In this document: positions 28,203 through 40,629 of the stretch, one piece after another
How the letters are laid out: each line of letters starts with the position of its first letter
How positions within the stretch are numbered: the first letter of the stretch is position 1
NCBI GenBank assembly: GCA_913776615.1
Contig: CAJYPK010000034.1
Coordinates: forward strand, 124,001 to 188,000
Reading direction: 5' to 3'
DNA: 64,000 nucleotides
Source: an uncultured Hymenobacter sp.
GTDB lineage: Bacteria > Bacteroidota > Bacteroidia > Cytophagales > Hymenobacteraceae
Translations under genes and position numbers: made by a program
Notes under the pieces: generated by a model
Told to the model about the DNA's origin: nothing
What the model saw: the letters and a program-made list of their open reading frames with translations, nothing else
Databases searched by the model: none

Positions 28203-31200
28203 TTAGTTGAACGAGTAGCGCAGGCCGATCTGCATGTAGTAGGTCGAGGCCGTCGTCGTCGTGTTGCGGAACGTCGAGGTGATGGGAGCACCACGGTCGG
28301 CGGCCAGCGTGAAGGTGGGGCGGGTCGTGCCGTTGGGCGTGATGGCGCTCAGGTTATTGGAAACCGTCGACAGCAAGGCACTGTTGTTGATGGTCTGGTA
28401 CAGGCCCCAGTTGCGGTTAATCAGGTTGCCCACGTTGAGGATATCGAGCGTGAATTGCAGCGTATTACGCGTTTTATCAGCCACGAAAACGTCTTGGGCA
28501 AAGCGGAAGTCGATCTGGTTGCGCCAGGGCAAGGTAGCGCCGTTGCGCTCGGCATACTGGCCCCGACGCTTGCTCAGGTAGGCATCTTGGTCGACATACT
28601 GGAAGAACAAGTCGCTCTGCTGCTGAGCCGTGTAGGTTACGCCGCTGTAGGTGGCGTTGGCAAACGTAATTTCCGAAGCATCTTTCGGGATGTAGAGCAA
28701 GTCGTTGTTGTTTACTCCGTCGCGGTTGAGGTCACCGTTGTAGGTGTACGAGAAGCGACCTTGGATAGAACCCGAGTAGAAGAACGAAACCTGGGTGGCC
28801 AAGTGCTTCAGGTATTCCTTGCGATACGAGAGTTGACCTACCACGCGGTCGGGCACTACGTAGTTGGCGTAGCTGAGGGCAGGGTCGTTGACGTTGTTGA
28901 CGATGGGCGTGCCGCTCCAGGTACCCGAGAGCTGGTCACCGGTGCCGTCATACATGTTGCGGGCGGCGCTGCGGGTGTAGGCCAGCGAAGCCACGAGGCC
29001 GCTGCTGAACTGTTTTTCCAGCTTGGCCGTACCCGACAGATAATAGCCTTTGTGACCGTTGGTGAGCACGTAGGCGTTGAACGCCTGGCCGCCGGTGGGG
29101 CTGAAGCGGTTGGTAGACGCGTCCAGCGCATTGATGAACTTGGCGTTGTTGGCCGAGGGATAAATCTGGCGGGTATCGGCGTAGCCGTTGATAGCCAGAT
29201 TAGTCGGGTTTACCAGGTTGTAGTTCTGGCCGTAGGCGATGATGTAATCGCGGTTGTAGATACCTTCCAGAGTACCTACGAAGCCGCCGGGCAGCTTGGC
29301 ATCAACAGCCAGGCTGGTTTTCAGTGACTGGGGGTTGCGGAAGCTGGGGTCGGTGGCGCTCACGGCGGTCGGGATGATCGTACCAGGCGCGGGTACCGTC
29401 GTGGGGCGGTGAGCCGCTACGTCGGGGCTAAAGGGCAGTACGCCGTTGGCATAGCCAGGGAGGCTGCTATAGGCATTAGCCGGCGAAACGCCCGTGCTGT
29501 TGTTGAACGTCGAGTAAGTCGAGGTCACCTGGAGCATACCAGCATCCCCCGATTGCGACACCAACCATACGGTCGGCACCTTGCCGGTGAAGACGCCGGC
29601 ACCACCGCGAATTTGCAGCGTGCGGTCACCTTTCACGTCCCAGTTGAAGCCTACGCGGGGCGAGAACAGAACGCGGTTGGTGGGCAGTACGCCGGTATCT
29701 ACCCGGCGGCCATCGCTAAACGAGGCAGCGGCTACCAGCGGGTTGGTTTTTACCTCCGATACGTTCAGGTAGGTGTTTAGCTCGGCGCGCAGGCCATAGG
29801 TAAGGCGGAACTGGGGCGAGATGGCAAACTCATCTTGCAGATAGGCCGAGTACTGGGCCGTCTTGTAGCGCGGGAACGCCTGCTGAAAGCCCGGCAGCAG
29901 CGAATACGTGATGGCGTAAGCTACGGGGTTAGCACCGTTTTGGAAGTCGGCCAAGCTGTTATAAGCGTAGTAGCTCGTACCGTAGCGCTGGAAGCCGTTT
30001 TTAGTGCTTTGCAAGTCGAACTGGCCGCCGAGGGTGACAGTATGCTTACCGTAGGTGCCCGATACGAAATCTACGGCCGAGTAGGTTTCAACATCACGCA
30101 GGTTGCCCTGCGTAAACAGCTCGTAGCCAAACGAGGTAAACGGAGCGCTCAGCGCATTGAAACCTTGGTTAGCCGTGCGCTGAGCCGAGCCATCGAGGAT
30201 GTCCACGAAGGGGAACTGGGCGCTATTTGAGCTACGCGGGTCGTTCTGACGAGTGTAAGTCAGGCGCAGCGTGTTGAACACGTTGCTGCCGAAGGTCGAG
30301 TTCAATTCAGCGGCACCCGAGTAGAAGTTAGCCTGCTGGATGTAGTTGGTATTCTGATACGGCAGCGAGTTGATGGATGTGCGGCTCAGCGTGCCCGAGA
30401 AGTTCGAAACCGGGTTCGACGTACCGTTCACGGCAATGGGCGTCTGGCTGGTTACCTGATTGTAGCGAAGCGTGAGGCGGTTCTTGCTGTTGATGTTCCA
30501 GTCCAGGCGGCCCAGCAGGCGGGTGTTGTCACTGTTGAAGTTGTAGCCCTGGTAAGGGCCGGTTTCGTAGCCATAGCGGGTACGCAGCAGATCACTGAGG
30601 CCCGTCAGTTCAGTGGCGGTGGGCCGGGCAATGTTGCCCGCCGAACGGTAGGGGTTATCAGCGGTAGCGGCTACGTTCAGGGTAGCGGGCGTGCTTTCCG
30701 TCAGGCGCTCGGCGTTTAGGAAGAAGAACAGCTTGTCCTTGATGATGGGGCCACCCACGCGGAAACCAAACTGCTTGGTCGAGATGTCATTCACCACGAG
30801 GCGCTCGTTGGCCACATCCTTACCGTAGTAGTTCTGGTTGCGGTAGAAGCCGTACACCGAGCCAGTAACGTTGTTGGAGCCCGAACGGGTTACCGCGTTT
30901 ACGGCGCTGCCGGTAAAGCCCGACTGACGCACGTCGAAGGGCGTTACGTTGATGGTGATTTCCTCGATAGCGTCGAGCGAGATAGGCGAGCCGCCGGCCG
31001 GCAGGTTGCCGCCAATACCGAAGTTGTTGTTGAAGTCCGAGCCGTCAACGGTGATGTTGTTCTGGCGGTAGTTACCGCCCCCGATGGCCAGAGCCCCGTT
31101 GGAGGTCGTGGCCTGGGGCGTCAGACGCAGGAAGTCATTGAGGCTGCGCTGAATGGTGGGCAGGCGCTGAATCTGCTCAGTACCCACGGTAGTTACGGGA

Positions 31201-31616
31201 CCCGAACGCTCGGCGTTCAGGACCGAGCGGGGGTTGGTGCCCGTTACGACGACGTTGGCCAGCTCGGTCGACGAGTCGTTGAGCTTGGCATCGAGCCGGT
31301 AGTCCTGGCCCAAAGTCAGCGTAATGTTGTTACGCGTGATGTCTTGGTAGCCTACAAACGAAATACGCACGGTGTAGGGCCCGCCCACGCGCATATTTTG
31401 CAGGCTGAAGCGGCCCTGGGCGTTGGTGGGCGATACATACTGCGTGTTGGTGGGCGTGTGCACGGCAATTACCGTCGCCCCCGGCAGCCCGGCCCCGGTC
31501 TGGTCGGTGATGGTACCCGACATGGAAGACGTCGTGGTGCCCTGCCCCCAGCCCCAATGGGCTGTCAGTAAGAGCAGCAGAAGCAGCGTAATGTGACGTA
31601 AATGTAAATTTCTCAT
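28203..31616 (-). CDS. TonB-dependent receptor, Oar-like with carboxypeptidase regulatory domain
   Basis: MSGTITDQTGAGLPGATVIAVHTPTNTQYVSPTNAQGRFSLQNMRVGGPYTV; plug ADNPYR/ITVDGSDFNNNFG; C-terminal YMQIGLRYSFN. Confidence 0.9.
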   Translation of the reverse strand: MRNLHLRHITLLLLLLLTAHWGWGQGTTTSSMSGTITDQTGAGLPGATVIAVHTPTNTQYVSPTNAQGRFSLQNMRVGGPYTVRISFVGYQDITRNNITLTLGQDYRLDAKLNDSSTELANVVVTGTNPRSVLNAERSGPVTTVGTEQIQRLPTIQRSLNDFLRLTPQATTSNGALAIGGGNYRQNNITVDGSDFNNNFGIGGNLPAGGSPISLDAIEEITINVTPFDVRQSGFTGSAVNAVTRSGSNNVTGSVYGFYRNQNYYGKDVANERLVVNDISTKQFGFRVGGPIIKDKLFFFLNAERLTESTPATLNVAATADNPYRSAGNIARPTATELTGLSDLLRTRYGYETGPYQGYNFNSDNTRLLGRLDWNINSKNRLTLRYNQVTSQTPIAVNGTSNPVSNFSGTLSRTSINSLPYQNTNYIQQANFYSGAAELNSTFGSNVFNTLRLTYTRQNDPRSSNSAQFPFVDILDGSAQRTANQGFNALSAPFTSFGYELFTQGNLRDVETYSAVDFVSGTYGKHTVTLGGQFDLQSTKNGFQRYGTSYYAYNSLADFQNGANPVAYAITYSLLPGFQQAFPRYKTAQYSAYLQDEFAISPQFRLTYGLRAELNTYLNVSEVKTNPLVAAASFSDGRRVDTGVLPTNRVLFSPRVGFNWDVKGDRTLQIRGGAGVFTGKVPTVWLVSQSGDAGMLQVTSTYSTFNNSTGVSPANAYSSLPGYANGVLPFSPDVAAHRPTTVPAPGTIIPTAVSATDPSFRNPQSLKTSLAVDAKLPGGFVGTLEGIYNRDYIIAYGQNYNLVNPTNLAINGYADTRQIYPSANNAKFINALDASTNRFSPTGGQAFNAYVLTNGHKGYYLSGTAKLEKQFSSGLVASLAYTRSAARNMYDGTGDQLSGTWSGTPIVNNVNDPALSYANYVVPDRVVGQLSYRKEYLKHLATQVSFFYSGSIQGRFSYTYNGDLNRDGVNNNDLLYIPKDASEITFANATYSGVTYTAQQQSDLFFQYVDQDAYLSKRRGQYAERNGATLPWRNQIDFRFAQDVFVADKTRNTLQFTLDILNVGNLINRNWGLYQTINNSALLSTVSNNLSAITPNGTTRPTFTLAADRGAPITSTFRNTTTTASTYYMQIGLRYSFN

Positions 31617-31883
31617 AAAATGAAAAAAGGGTAAAGGCTCACTGTAGCCAATAGGCTGCAAAGGTAAGCAACCGGGCCGCGCCGGGGTATTGTGCTCACT
31701 TTGGCCCCCTTAGAAAACGCAGCCATACTTTTGATGTGGCGCATTTCATTTTTATTTCATTATTCTACGACCCAGCGATTTACTAAAAAACTTTCACTTC
31801 TCATTTTATCGTTTTGTTACCTGCATTTTTCTGAGGCCGTTATGCCCCGGTAGGCTGCTTGCAGCGTATCGCCCGTCTACTGC

Positions 31884-31929
31884 ACAAAAAAACCGGGTCA
31901 GGATGGACATCCTGACCCGGTTTTTTTGT
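31884..31929. terminator. Strong hairpin terminator
   Basis: acaaaaaaaccgggtcagga / tcctgacccggtttttttgt. Confidence 0.9.
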
Positions 31930-31963
31930 GAATTGCCGAGGCTGTTCGTAGCGTCTGGGCTGG

Positions 31964-34900
31964 CTAGTTGAAGAGGTAGCGCACGCCAACCTGCAACTGC
32001 CACCGGGAGCTGATGGACGTCACATTGTCGCGGAAGGTCTGGTTGAGGGGCAGCCCGGGCGAGGTTACGCTACCCGGCGTACCGGCCGAGGCATTGCCCA
32101 CGACTGGGTTGTTCAGGTAAGGGAAGCTGAAGGCCGGGCGACCATCGAGGGTGTAGCCCTGGAAGGTCAGGAGGTTGGCGCGGTTGGTGGCACGCACCGT
32201 ACCCCAGTTGCTGTTCAGCAGGTTACCGATGTTGAACACGTCTACGCTGAACTGCAACGTGTTGCGGTTTTTACCGATGTCGGTGAAGATGTCTTGCAAC
32301 AGCTTCATGTCTACCTGGTGCAGCCAGGGCAGTTCGGCCCCGTTGCGTTCGGCATACTGCCCCCGGTGCTTGCTCAGGTAGCTGTCCTGGTTGATGTAGG
32401 CATCGAGGTCGGCGTACTGCTGGGCGGCGGTATAGGTCACTACCCGGTTGTTGGCATTGTCGTTGAACGTGACGTCGCGCAGCACAATGTCGTCCTGAGT
32501 ACGGGGAATGAACACGAGGTCATTGTTACCACCCGCGCCATCACCGTTCATATCGCCGGTGTATACATAGCTAAACCGCCCGAGGGGAGCGCCGGTGTAA
32601 AACAGCGAGAGCGTGGTACCCAGGTGGCCAATGTACTCGTGACGGTAAGAGCCCACGGCTACTACCCGGTGACGCTGCAAGAACTGTGAGTAGGCTAGCA
32701 CGTTAGCATTGGGGTCGCCCGATACGGGGCGATCGCGCCAGATGGACTGGGCAATCGAGCCCCCGTCGTTTACCGAGCGCGAGTCGGAATAGGTGTAAGC
32801 CAAGCTAGCGAAGATGCCGTTGCTGAACGTTTTCTGCAACTGGGCCGTCACGGCGTAGGAATACCCCTGGTTGGTATTCTTCATTACGATGGCATCCGTG
32901 ATGTTGGGACGGGCGGCGGTGTTGCCCCCCTGGGCCGTCGATACGGAGCCGTAAATGCGGTTGTTGGCAATGAGGGCCGGCGCCGCCCCGCTGGGTACGG
33001 TAACCGGGTAAAAATTGTTGATCGGGGTACCGAAGCTGTAGAAAATCGGGCGCTTATCGGTGCCGTCGGGGCCTTTCGCTTGGTTGAGGGGGTTACCCTC
33101 CGAGCCGGGCAGGTTCACGTTTTGGTGGTATACCGCGTTGATATCTTTCGTGTAGAAGCCTTCCAGCGTAGCTACGATGCCGCCGGGCAGTTGCTGGTCG
33201 ATGGCCAGGTTGGAACGCCACACCTGCGGAAATTTGAAGTCGCGATCGGTTACGGCCAGGTTGTAGGTCGTGTTGGCAGTAGCCGGACCGGCAATGGGGC
33301 CACCCGAGCCAGGCACGTAATACGTGGGGCTGGGGTTGAAGCGGTTGTAGATGGTCGTGAGACCCGAGGAGGCGTTGGTAGCCGCTACCGAGCCAAACAG
33401 CACCCCGTTGTTGCTGGCCTGGTTGGAAATCCACACGAAGGGGACGCGGCCGGTGAAGATGCCGGTACCACCGCGCACCTGGGTTTTCTTATCGTCTTTT
33501 ACGTCCCAGTTGAAACCGATACGGGGCGAGAACAGCACCTGCGTAGCGGGCAGCTGGCCGGTGTTGATTTTCTCCCCGTCGCGGAAGGTCAGGGCCGCCA
33601 CGGCCGTGTTCTGCGCCACGTCGGAGTAGATTTTTGGAATGTCACCGCGCAGGCCCACGGTTACTTTGAAGTTGTTGATGGGCGTGTATTCATCCTGCAC
33701 GTAGAAGCCGATCTGCGAAGCCTGGATGCGGGCATAAGGGAAGCTACCGTCGCTGTTGGCCGCGTACTGCAACTGGAACTGCGAGGGGTTGGACCGGGCA
33801 GCACTGGGGTTGCTGAAGGCCGCGTACGTAGCGGCGGCCCGGTCGTAGGTAAAGCCTTGGTTGCTGTAGAAGTCTTCCAGCGAGTTGAAGCGGTAGTAGC
33901 TGTTGTAGTTCGGGGCAAAGCCGTTGCGGAAGCGGTAGTATTCGTTGTAAGTACCCACCGTTACGTTGTGCTTACCTAAGTAGGCCGTGAAGTTGTCGCC
34001 CAGCTGGTACACGTCGGTATCGAGCAGGTTGCCCGCCGTGAAGGGCTCGTAGCCAAACGACGTGTAGGTCGCATTGGCCGCCGTGGTGCCCGTGGCCCCG
34101 GCCACCCCTACCCCGTTGCCGATTTCCACGAAGGGGAAGGCCGACGAGAAGGGCGTCCGGAAATCGCGGAAGGCCGAATAGCCAGCCGTCAGGTTATTCG
34201 AGAATTTCCCCCCGCCCAGCGTGCTGTTGAGCTCGGCAATGATCGAGTTCAGGTTGTTATTAATGGTGTAGTAGGCCGACTGCAACGGCAGACCGAAGGC
34301 CGTACCCGAGCGCGTGCCAATACCGCCGCTGTTGGAAGGCGGCACGTCGGCGTAGGACTTGAGGTAGTTATACTTGATGTTGAAGCGGTTGTTGGTCGAG
34401 ATGTTCCAGTCGAGCTTTACCGTCGCCTTGTCGCTGTTCTGCCGCTGAAAATACCCCTGGTAAGGGCCAGCCGCGAAGCCGTACTGCTGCTGCAGGAAGT
34501 TGGTGAGGGTGTTGAGCGAAGCCGCGCTGGCTTGCGACACCGAAACGCCGTTGGCCGGCTGGTCGGCCGTGCTGGCCGTGAAGTTGCCGGAAGGGGGGTC
34601 GTTGCGGCGCTCCTGCTCGTAGCTCACGAAGAAGAACAGCTTGTCTTTCACAATCGGGCCACCCAAACGCACGCCGTAGTTGCGCAGGAAGAAGTTGGTA
34701 ACCGGTACTTCTACGCTACCCACCTTGCGGCCCAGAAAGAGCTCGCGCTGATTGCGGTTGAAGAAATATACAGAACCCGTGACCTGGTTGGTGCCCGAGC
34801 GCGTCACGGCGTTGATACCCGCCCCGGTAAAGGAGCCCTGGCGCACGTCGTAGGGCGCAATGCTCACTTGAATCTGCTCCAGCGCATCTACCGAAATGGG

Positions 34901-35521
34901 TTGGGCCTGGGCCTGTCCGCCCACGGTACCCGACAAGCCGAAGGCGTTGTTAAACACGGCCCCGTCGATGGTCAGGTTATTGTAGCCGCTGTTGCGGCCG
35001 CCAAAGCTCAGGCCATTGGCCTGGGGGGTGAGGCGGACGAAGTCGGTAAACGAGCGGTTGAGCGTCGGTAGCCGCTCAATCTGTTGGCGCTGAATCGTGG
35101 TAGCCGCCCCCGTGCGGTCGGCGTTAATAACCGGGTTCTGGCGGCCGGTTACCGTTACCTCAGTCAGCTGCGTCGACGCATCGCTGAGCTTCACGTCGAG
35201 CCGGAAATTCTCGGCCAGCGTCAGATTGATGCCCGTGCGGCTGAAATCCTGGAAACCCACGAAAGTGACTTTCACCGAGTAAGGTCCGCCAATCCGCATG
35301 TTCTGGATGTTGAAGCGGCCGTCGGCGTTGGTCGGGGCAACGTACTGGGTATTGGTGGGCGTGTGCACCGCGATGACCGTGGCCCCTGGCAGGGCCTGGC
35401 CCTTGCTATCGGCAATGGTACCGCTCATGGCAGCGGTAGTAGCCCCCTGACCCCAGCTAAGCTGGGCCAGCAGCAACAGCAACGCCAGCACAAAAGCTTG
35501 TCGTAAAGATAACAACTTCAT
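31964..35521 (-). CDS. TonB-dependent receptor, Oar-like, paralogue of previous gene
   Basis: Near-identical N-terminal regulatory domain and C-terminal LQVGVRYLFN. Confidence 0.9.
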   Translation of the reverse strand: MKLLSLRQAFVLALLLLLAQLSWGQGATTAAMSGTIADSKGQALPGATVIAVHTPTNTQYVAPTNADGRFNIQNMRIGGPYSVKVTFVGFQDFSRTGINLTLAENFRLDVKLSDASTQLTEVTVTGRQNPVINADRTGAATTIQRQQIERLPTLNRSFTDFVRLTPQANGLSFGGRNSGYNNLTIDGAVFNNAFGLSGTVGGQAQAQPISVDALEQIQVSIAPYDVRQGSFTGAGINAVTRSGTNQVTGSVYFFNRNQRELFLGRKVGSVEVPVTNFFLRNYGVRLGGPIVKDKLFFFVSYEQERRNDPPSGNFTASTADQPANGVSVSQASAASLNTLTNFLQQQYGFAAGPYQGYFQRQNSDKATVKLDWNISTNNRFNIKYNYLKSYADVPPSNSGGIGTRSGTAFGLPLQSAYYTINNNLNSIIAELNSTLGGGKFSNNLTAGYSAFRDFRTPFSSAFPFVEIGNGVGVAGATGTTAANATYTSFGYEPFTAGNLLDTDVYQLGDNFTAYLGKHNVTVGTYNEYYRFRNGFAPNYNSYYRFNSLEDFYSNQGFTYDRAAATYAAFSNPSAARSNPSQFQLQYAANSDGSFPYARIQASQIGFYVQDEYTPINNFKVTVGLRGDIPKIYSDVAQNTAVAALTFRDGEKINTGQLPATQVLFSPRIGFNWDVKDDKKTQVRGGTGIFTGRVPFVWISNQASNNGVLFGSVAATNASSGLTTIYNRFNPSPTYYVPGSGGPIAGPATANTTYNLAVTDRDFKFPQVWRSNLAIDQQLPGGIVATLEGFYTKDINAVYHQNVNLPGSEGNPLNQAKGPDGTDKRPIFYSFGTPINNFYPVTVPSGAAPALIANNRIYGSVSTAQGGNTAARPNITDAIVMKNTNQGYSYAVTAQLQKTFSNGIFASLAYTYSDSRSVNDGGSIAQSIWRDRPVSGDPNANVLAYSQFLQRHRVVAVGSYRHEYIGHLGTTLSLFYTGAPLGRFSYVYTGDMNGDGAGGNNDLVFIPRTQDDIVLRDVTFNDNANNRVVTYTAAQQYADLDAYINQDSYLSKHRGQYAERNGAELPWLHQVDMKLLQDIFTDIGKNRNTLQFSVDVFNIGNLLNSNWGTVRATNRANLLTFQGYTLDGRPAFSFPYLNNPVVGNASAGTPGSVTSPGLPLNQTFRDNVTSISSRWQLQVGVRYLFN

Positions 35522-35898
35522 AAAGGGAGGAAAAAGTGAGAAAAAAAGCGCAGTGGATGGGCGTACAAAGGTACCTACATCAACCGCCTTCTCAGTGTGA
35601 AGGCAATGTTAAGACGGTGTTTCATAACTAATTACCCAGACACTTTCTTCATTGTTTTTTCACCTTTACGCCACGGGCTTCTACTTGCTCGCGGAGTGGC
35701 GCGACCAGATTACTCATTGGCTCCGTAACTGTTATGCATGACGATAAACTAGGCTACAATTCGGGTGGCTGGCTGGCTCCGGCCGCCCCGGGCCATCGTT
35801 CGGGCGGCGCAAAACGCGCGGTGAGCCCTAAAAAAATTATTACCTCGCTGCTAAGTGCGGCTAACCACCTGCGCTAAGCGAGCGTCAATGGCACTTGC

Positions 35899-35953
35899 TA
35901 AAAAAGAGGAGGAAGGCAAAAACCTGCGTTTTTACCTTCCTCCTCTTTTTTAG
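35899..35953. terminator. Long hairpin terminator
   Basis: ctaaaaaagaggaggaaggcaaaaa / tttttaccttcctcctcttttttag. Confidence 0.85.
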
Positions 35954-36016
35954 TAGACGCTGGGCTGACTAACCACCCCAGCCCGGCGAACTACCGCGAA
36001 GCTGCTCAGGCGCTTG

Positions 36017-37813
36017 CTACTGGATAACCATGCGCTTGGCCTGGTGCCAGTCTGCGGTGCGCACGTCTACAATGTAGGTACCGGGGGCTAACTTGACGGT
36101 GGTATTGTTCCACCGGTAGTGAATGTGGCCGGCTTGCATCGTCCCGCTCTTGGCCCACAGTTGCCGGCCCGTTGCATCGAGTATTTGAACGGCTACCTTG
36201 CCCGCCGTAGTGTTCACGAAGTTGAACGAAGCCACGTCACTCGATGGGTTGGGCGAAATGGTCAGCTCCTCGTTTTGGGGCTTGGGCCGACCAGGCGTGG
36301 ATGGGCTGGCAGCCAGGCGCTGGCCGGGCGTACACTCGCTCACCTGCCCGTAGCTGTTGTAGCAGGCGCCCAAGTCTTTAAACACCACGATATTGGGGTC
36401 GGAATTCCGTACCGGGTTGTTAATGTGGAACGTGAGCTTCAGAAATATTCCCCGCGGCAGATTATCGCTGTAGCTGCCACGCTGGTCGTAGAAATACGAA
36501 AACTCATACTGGTTGAAGTCGGCTAGCGGCACGAAATCAGACATTTGGTCGGTCCGCATTTCCACCTTCGTCAGCGTCATGCCCACGGCCGGGTTGAATT
36601 TGTAAGTCACGGGGTTATCCAGGCCGACGGAGTAAGAGTCCCAGCACAGCGTGCTGCTGAACCATGGGTCGTACTCGCACCCCGAGTTGTCCTGGGTTAT
36701 GTGGTAAGTGGGCCGGTTATCGAGGTTGAATACCCCCCACGGAATGGGTTGCACCGGGCGGTATACCTCCGGCGTGTTGGTTTTGCTGGGGCTCAGGGCG
36801 AAGTCTTCCTCCCAGAAGGGGCGCTCGGTTTGGGCGTCGCCGGTCATTTCCAGCGCTCCGTTGAACTGCATGGGCTCGCGGGGAGCGGCCGCATCCTGCC
36901 CCCCGATAAACAGCCCGATGATGCCTAGGGCCGGCCCCAGAAAGGGCACTACCGAGAGGGCCTTGGAATCGGCCAGTTGCTTCAGCACGTTGTTGGTATT
37001 GCTGAGCTCGGAGGCGGCCTTGCGAATAGATTCGACGTTCTCGAAAAATTTGACTCCCTTGCTCACGTCGGCCCCGCCCGGGCTATTATCCCGCAGCACT
37101 TCGTTGAGGGTAAACTTGGTGGAGGCCAGGTGCAGCTTCGTGATATCGATATTGGTGATATCGAGGTGCATAATGGCGTCCGGGCTCAGGTTGGGGTCGT
37201 AGCCAAACAGCGTAAAATCGCCGTAGAACCACCCCTGATTGGCCGTGGCCGCCCCCAGAAACCGCTCGTACTGTAGGTTATCGTTGGGATTAAGCTTGTT
37301 GTAGTTTTCAAGCGTAGTCTGGCTCTTGGAGGTAAACGTGAGCAACGCGCCCTTCGGGGAAGTTGAGCGGAAAGACAGGCTCATGCGGTACGCCGAATAC
37401 GAAGTGCCCGTACCGTTGTACACCATGACGCGCAGCTTGCCCCGGTACTTATTATAAAGCACGAAAAAGGGCAGCTTGGGCTGGATGGCCGCGCCGGGAG
37501 TACCAAAATCGCGGTACACGAGCATCCACCCATCTTCCGGGTACATGTCCTTGGTCGAGTGCGACAACGCATCGGAGAGCGGGTGGCCGCTCGAATTGAA
37601 CGGCAGCTGAACGTTGGTAGTGGTTGTGGCAGCGGCCGGGTTGAAGAACACCTGATAGCCGTTGGGCACGTTATTAACCGGCGTCGTCCAGTCCCAGGTA
37701 GGGTCGAGGTTGGGGTCGCTGGGCGGCAGATAGCGGTTAGCCGCGGGACCTTTCTGCCCAAAGCCGGTGGCTGCTGAGCACAACAGTAGTAAAAACAGTA
37801 GAATGCGCTTCAT
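36017..37813 (-). CDS. T9SS type A sorting domain-containing secreted protein
   Basis: Signal peptide; C-terminus LTISPNPSSDVASFNFVNTTAGKVAVQILDATGRQLW...LAPGTYIVDVRTADWHQAKRMVIQ. Confidence 0.85.
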   Translation of the reverse strand: MKRILLFLLLLCSAATGFGQKGPAANRYLPPSDPNLDPTWDWTTPVNNVPNGYQVFFNPAAATTTTNVQLPFNSSGHPLSDALSHSTKDMYPEDGWMLVYRDFGTPGAAIQPKLPFFVLYNKYRGKLRVMVYNGTGTSYSAYRMSLSFRSTSPKGALLTFTSKSQTTLENYNKLNPNDNLQYERFLGAATANQGWFYGDFTLFGYDPNLSPDAIMHLDITNIDITKLHLASTKFTLNEVLRDNSPGGADVSKGVKFFENVESIRKAASELSNTNNVLKQLADSKALSVVPFLGPALGIIGLFIGGQDAAAPREPMQFNGALEMTGDAQTERPFWEEDFALSPSKTNTPEVYRPVQPIPWGVFNLDNRPTYHITQDNSGCEYDPWFSSTLCWDSYSVGLDNPVTYKFNPAVGMTLTKVEMRTDQMSDFVPLADFNQYEFSYFYDQRGSYSDNLPRGIFLKLTFHINNPVRNSDPNIVVFKDLGACYNSYGQVSECTPGQRLAASPSTPGRPKPQNEELTISPNPSSDVASFNFVNTTAGKVAVQILDATGRQLWAKSGTMQAGHIHYRWNNTTVKLAPGTYIVDVRTADWHQAKRMVIQ

Positions 37814-38257
37814 GAGTGGAAAAAGGGGTGAGAATGGCGTCAGACCCCGCTAACCGCATGCCGGCCGACGAGCGCTTCTTGCGGACGCATTTCCTCAATA
37901 CCCCCTATTCAGTAGCGACTTCCCCGCCGGCTCTGCCCTAGCCGAGCCTGTTACAAAGCAAGGCCACCCAGGCATGGCAAGAAAAGGATAATAAGAAGTA
38001 AAATACTACATCACGCCTGTGTTAAGCACCATATATTAAATACAATTCTCATTCACCAAATTTCATTATTCCCCTAAGTATCCCTACCCAGCAGGTTCAC
38101 CAGCGGAGAAAAGCACGCGAACAAGTAGCCGTTTATAACATCCAACCGCGCTTACTGCCCGTGTTGTCAAATTATTTCGCAAAGCGCCCAGGCACTCCGG
38201 CCGGCGGCGGGCTTGAGCCGGTTCATCGGCTCATCCAGGAGTTACTAATTATGCAGA

Positions 38258-38301
38258 TGGCCAGCGTGCGCTACCCCGGCCGGGATAACGCACGCTGGCC
38301 A
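38258..38301. terminator. Hairpin terminator
   Basis: tggccagcgtgcg / cgcacgctggcca. Confidence 0.75.
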
Positions 38302-38342
38302 CTTAACTTATTTTACCCACTTGCCTGAGTTCGTACTCAGCG

Positions 38343-39059
38343 CTATAGCCGGGGCCGTACCGCCCGGATAAACCGGCTCAGGTAATAGTCGGCCTCGAAA
38401 CTGTTTTCAATGACTCCCAGCGAAGTAGAGGCGTGAATAAACTCCACGCCCTCGGCATCGACCACCGTCACCATGCCCACGTGGGTAATGACTTGCGAGC
38501 CGGGCGAGGCCCCAAAAAAAAGAAAGTCGCCCGGCCGCAGCTCGGTTGGCTTGATGGGGTTGCCCCAGGCCGCCTGTTCGTTGCTGGAGCGCGGGATATC
38601 GACGCCCGCATCGGCAAAAGACAATTGCAGCAGCGCCGAGCAGTCCATACCCAAGCGCGTGGTGCCCCCAAACAGGTAGGGCGTGCCTTGGTAGCTGCGG
38701 GCGTTTTCGATCACGCTGGCCAGTACGCCAGTGGCGTTGCCCATGCGGGCGGGCCGCTTGATTACGGTTTTGGTGGTCACGTCCCCGCCGCCGCTGGGGC
38801 TGGGGGCCGTGGCCTTGACCTTGGTTTTGGTGGTGCCCGGGCGGGCGGCCACGCGCTGCCCCTGCTTGAGGCGCACCATGTCGCGGGCCGAGTAGTAGCG
38901 GCCGTTGTGCTGATTGAGCTTGCGCTGGCAGCTGCTGACCAGCAGCAAGGCCACCAGCAGCAGGCCATAATAGCTTTTCCAATCTTGGCGGCGGGCCGGG
39001 CGACGCAACCCATTTTGCGCTTTCGTCAGCGGCCGTACCTTCGTTTTCTCACTCTGCAT
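38343..39059 (-). CDS. C40 family (NlpC/P60) cysteine peptidase
   Basis: GTPYLFGGTTRLGMDCSALLQLSF, LRPGDFLFFG, ITHVGMV. Confidence 0.9.
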   Translation of the reverse strand: MQSEKTKVRPLTKAQNGLRRPARRQDWKSYYGLLLVALLLVSSCQRKLNQHNGRYYSARDMVRLKQGQRVAARPGTTKTKVKATAPSPSGGGDVTTKTVIKRPARMGNATGVLASVIENARSYQGTPYLFGGTTRLGMDCSALLQLSFADAGVDIPRSSNEQAAWGNPIKPTELRPGDFLFFGASPGSQVITHVGMVTVVDAEGVEFIHASTSLGVIENSFEADYYLSRFIRAVRPRL

Positions 39060-39105
39060 TACCGGCAAATATACTTTGGTGGCTCCCGGCCACCCTCTTT
39101 AACTT

Positions 39106-40521
<1,416 letters not shown>

Positions 40522-40530
<9 letters not shown>

Positions 40531-40629
40531 GCTTGAGCTTGCGGGCGAGCGCAGCGAGCAGGCACGTAAGGGGACGTTCGCTCACGTGCCTGCTCGCTCC
40601 GCTCACCCGCCAGCTCAAGCTTACGCTAC
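40522..40629. repeat. REP-like palindrome (family B), 46-nt arms overlapping both convergent stop codons
   Basis: 40522-40567 vs reverse complement of 40584-40629, 43/46 identity; contains GTAGCGTAA at both ends. Confidence 0.9.
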
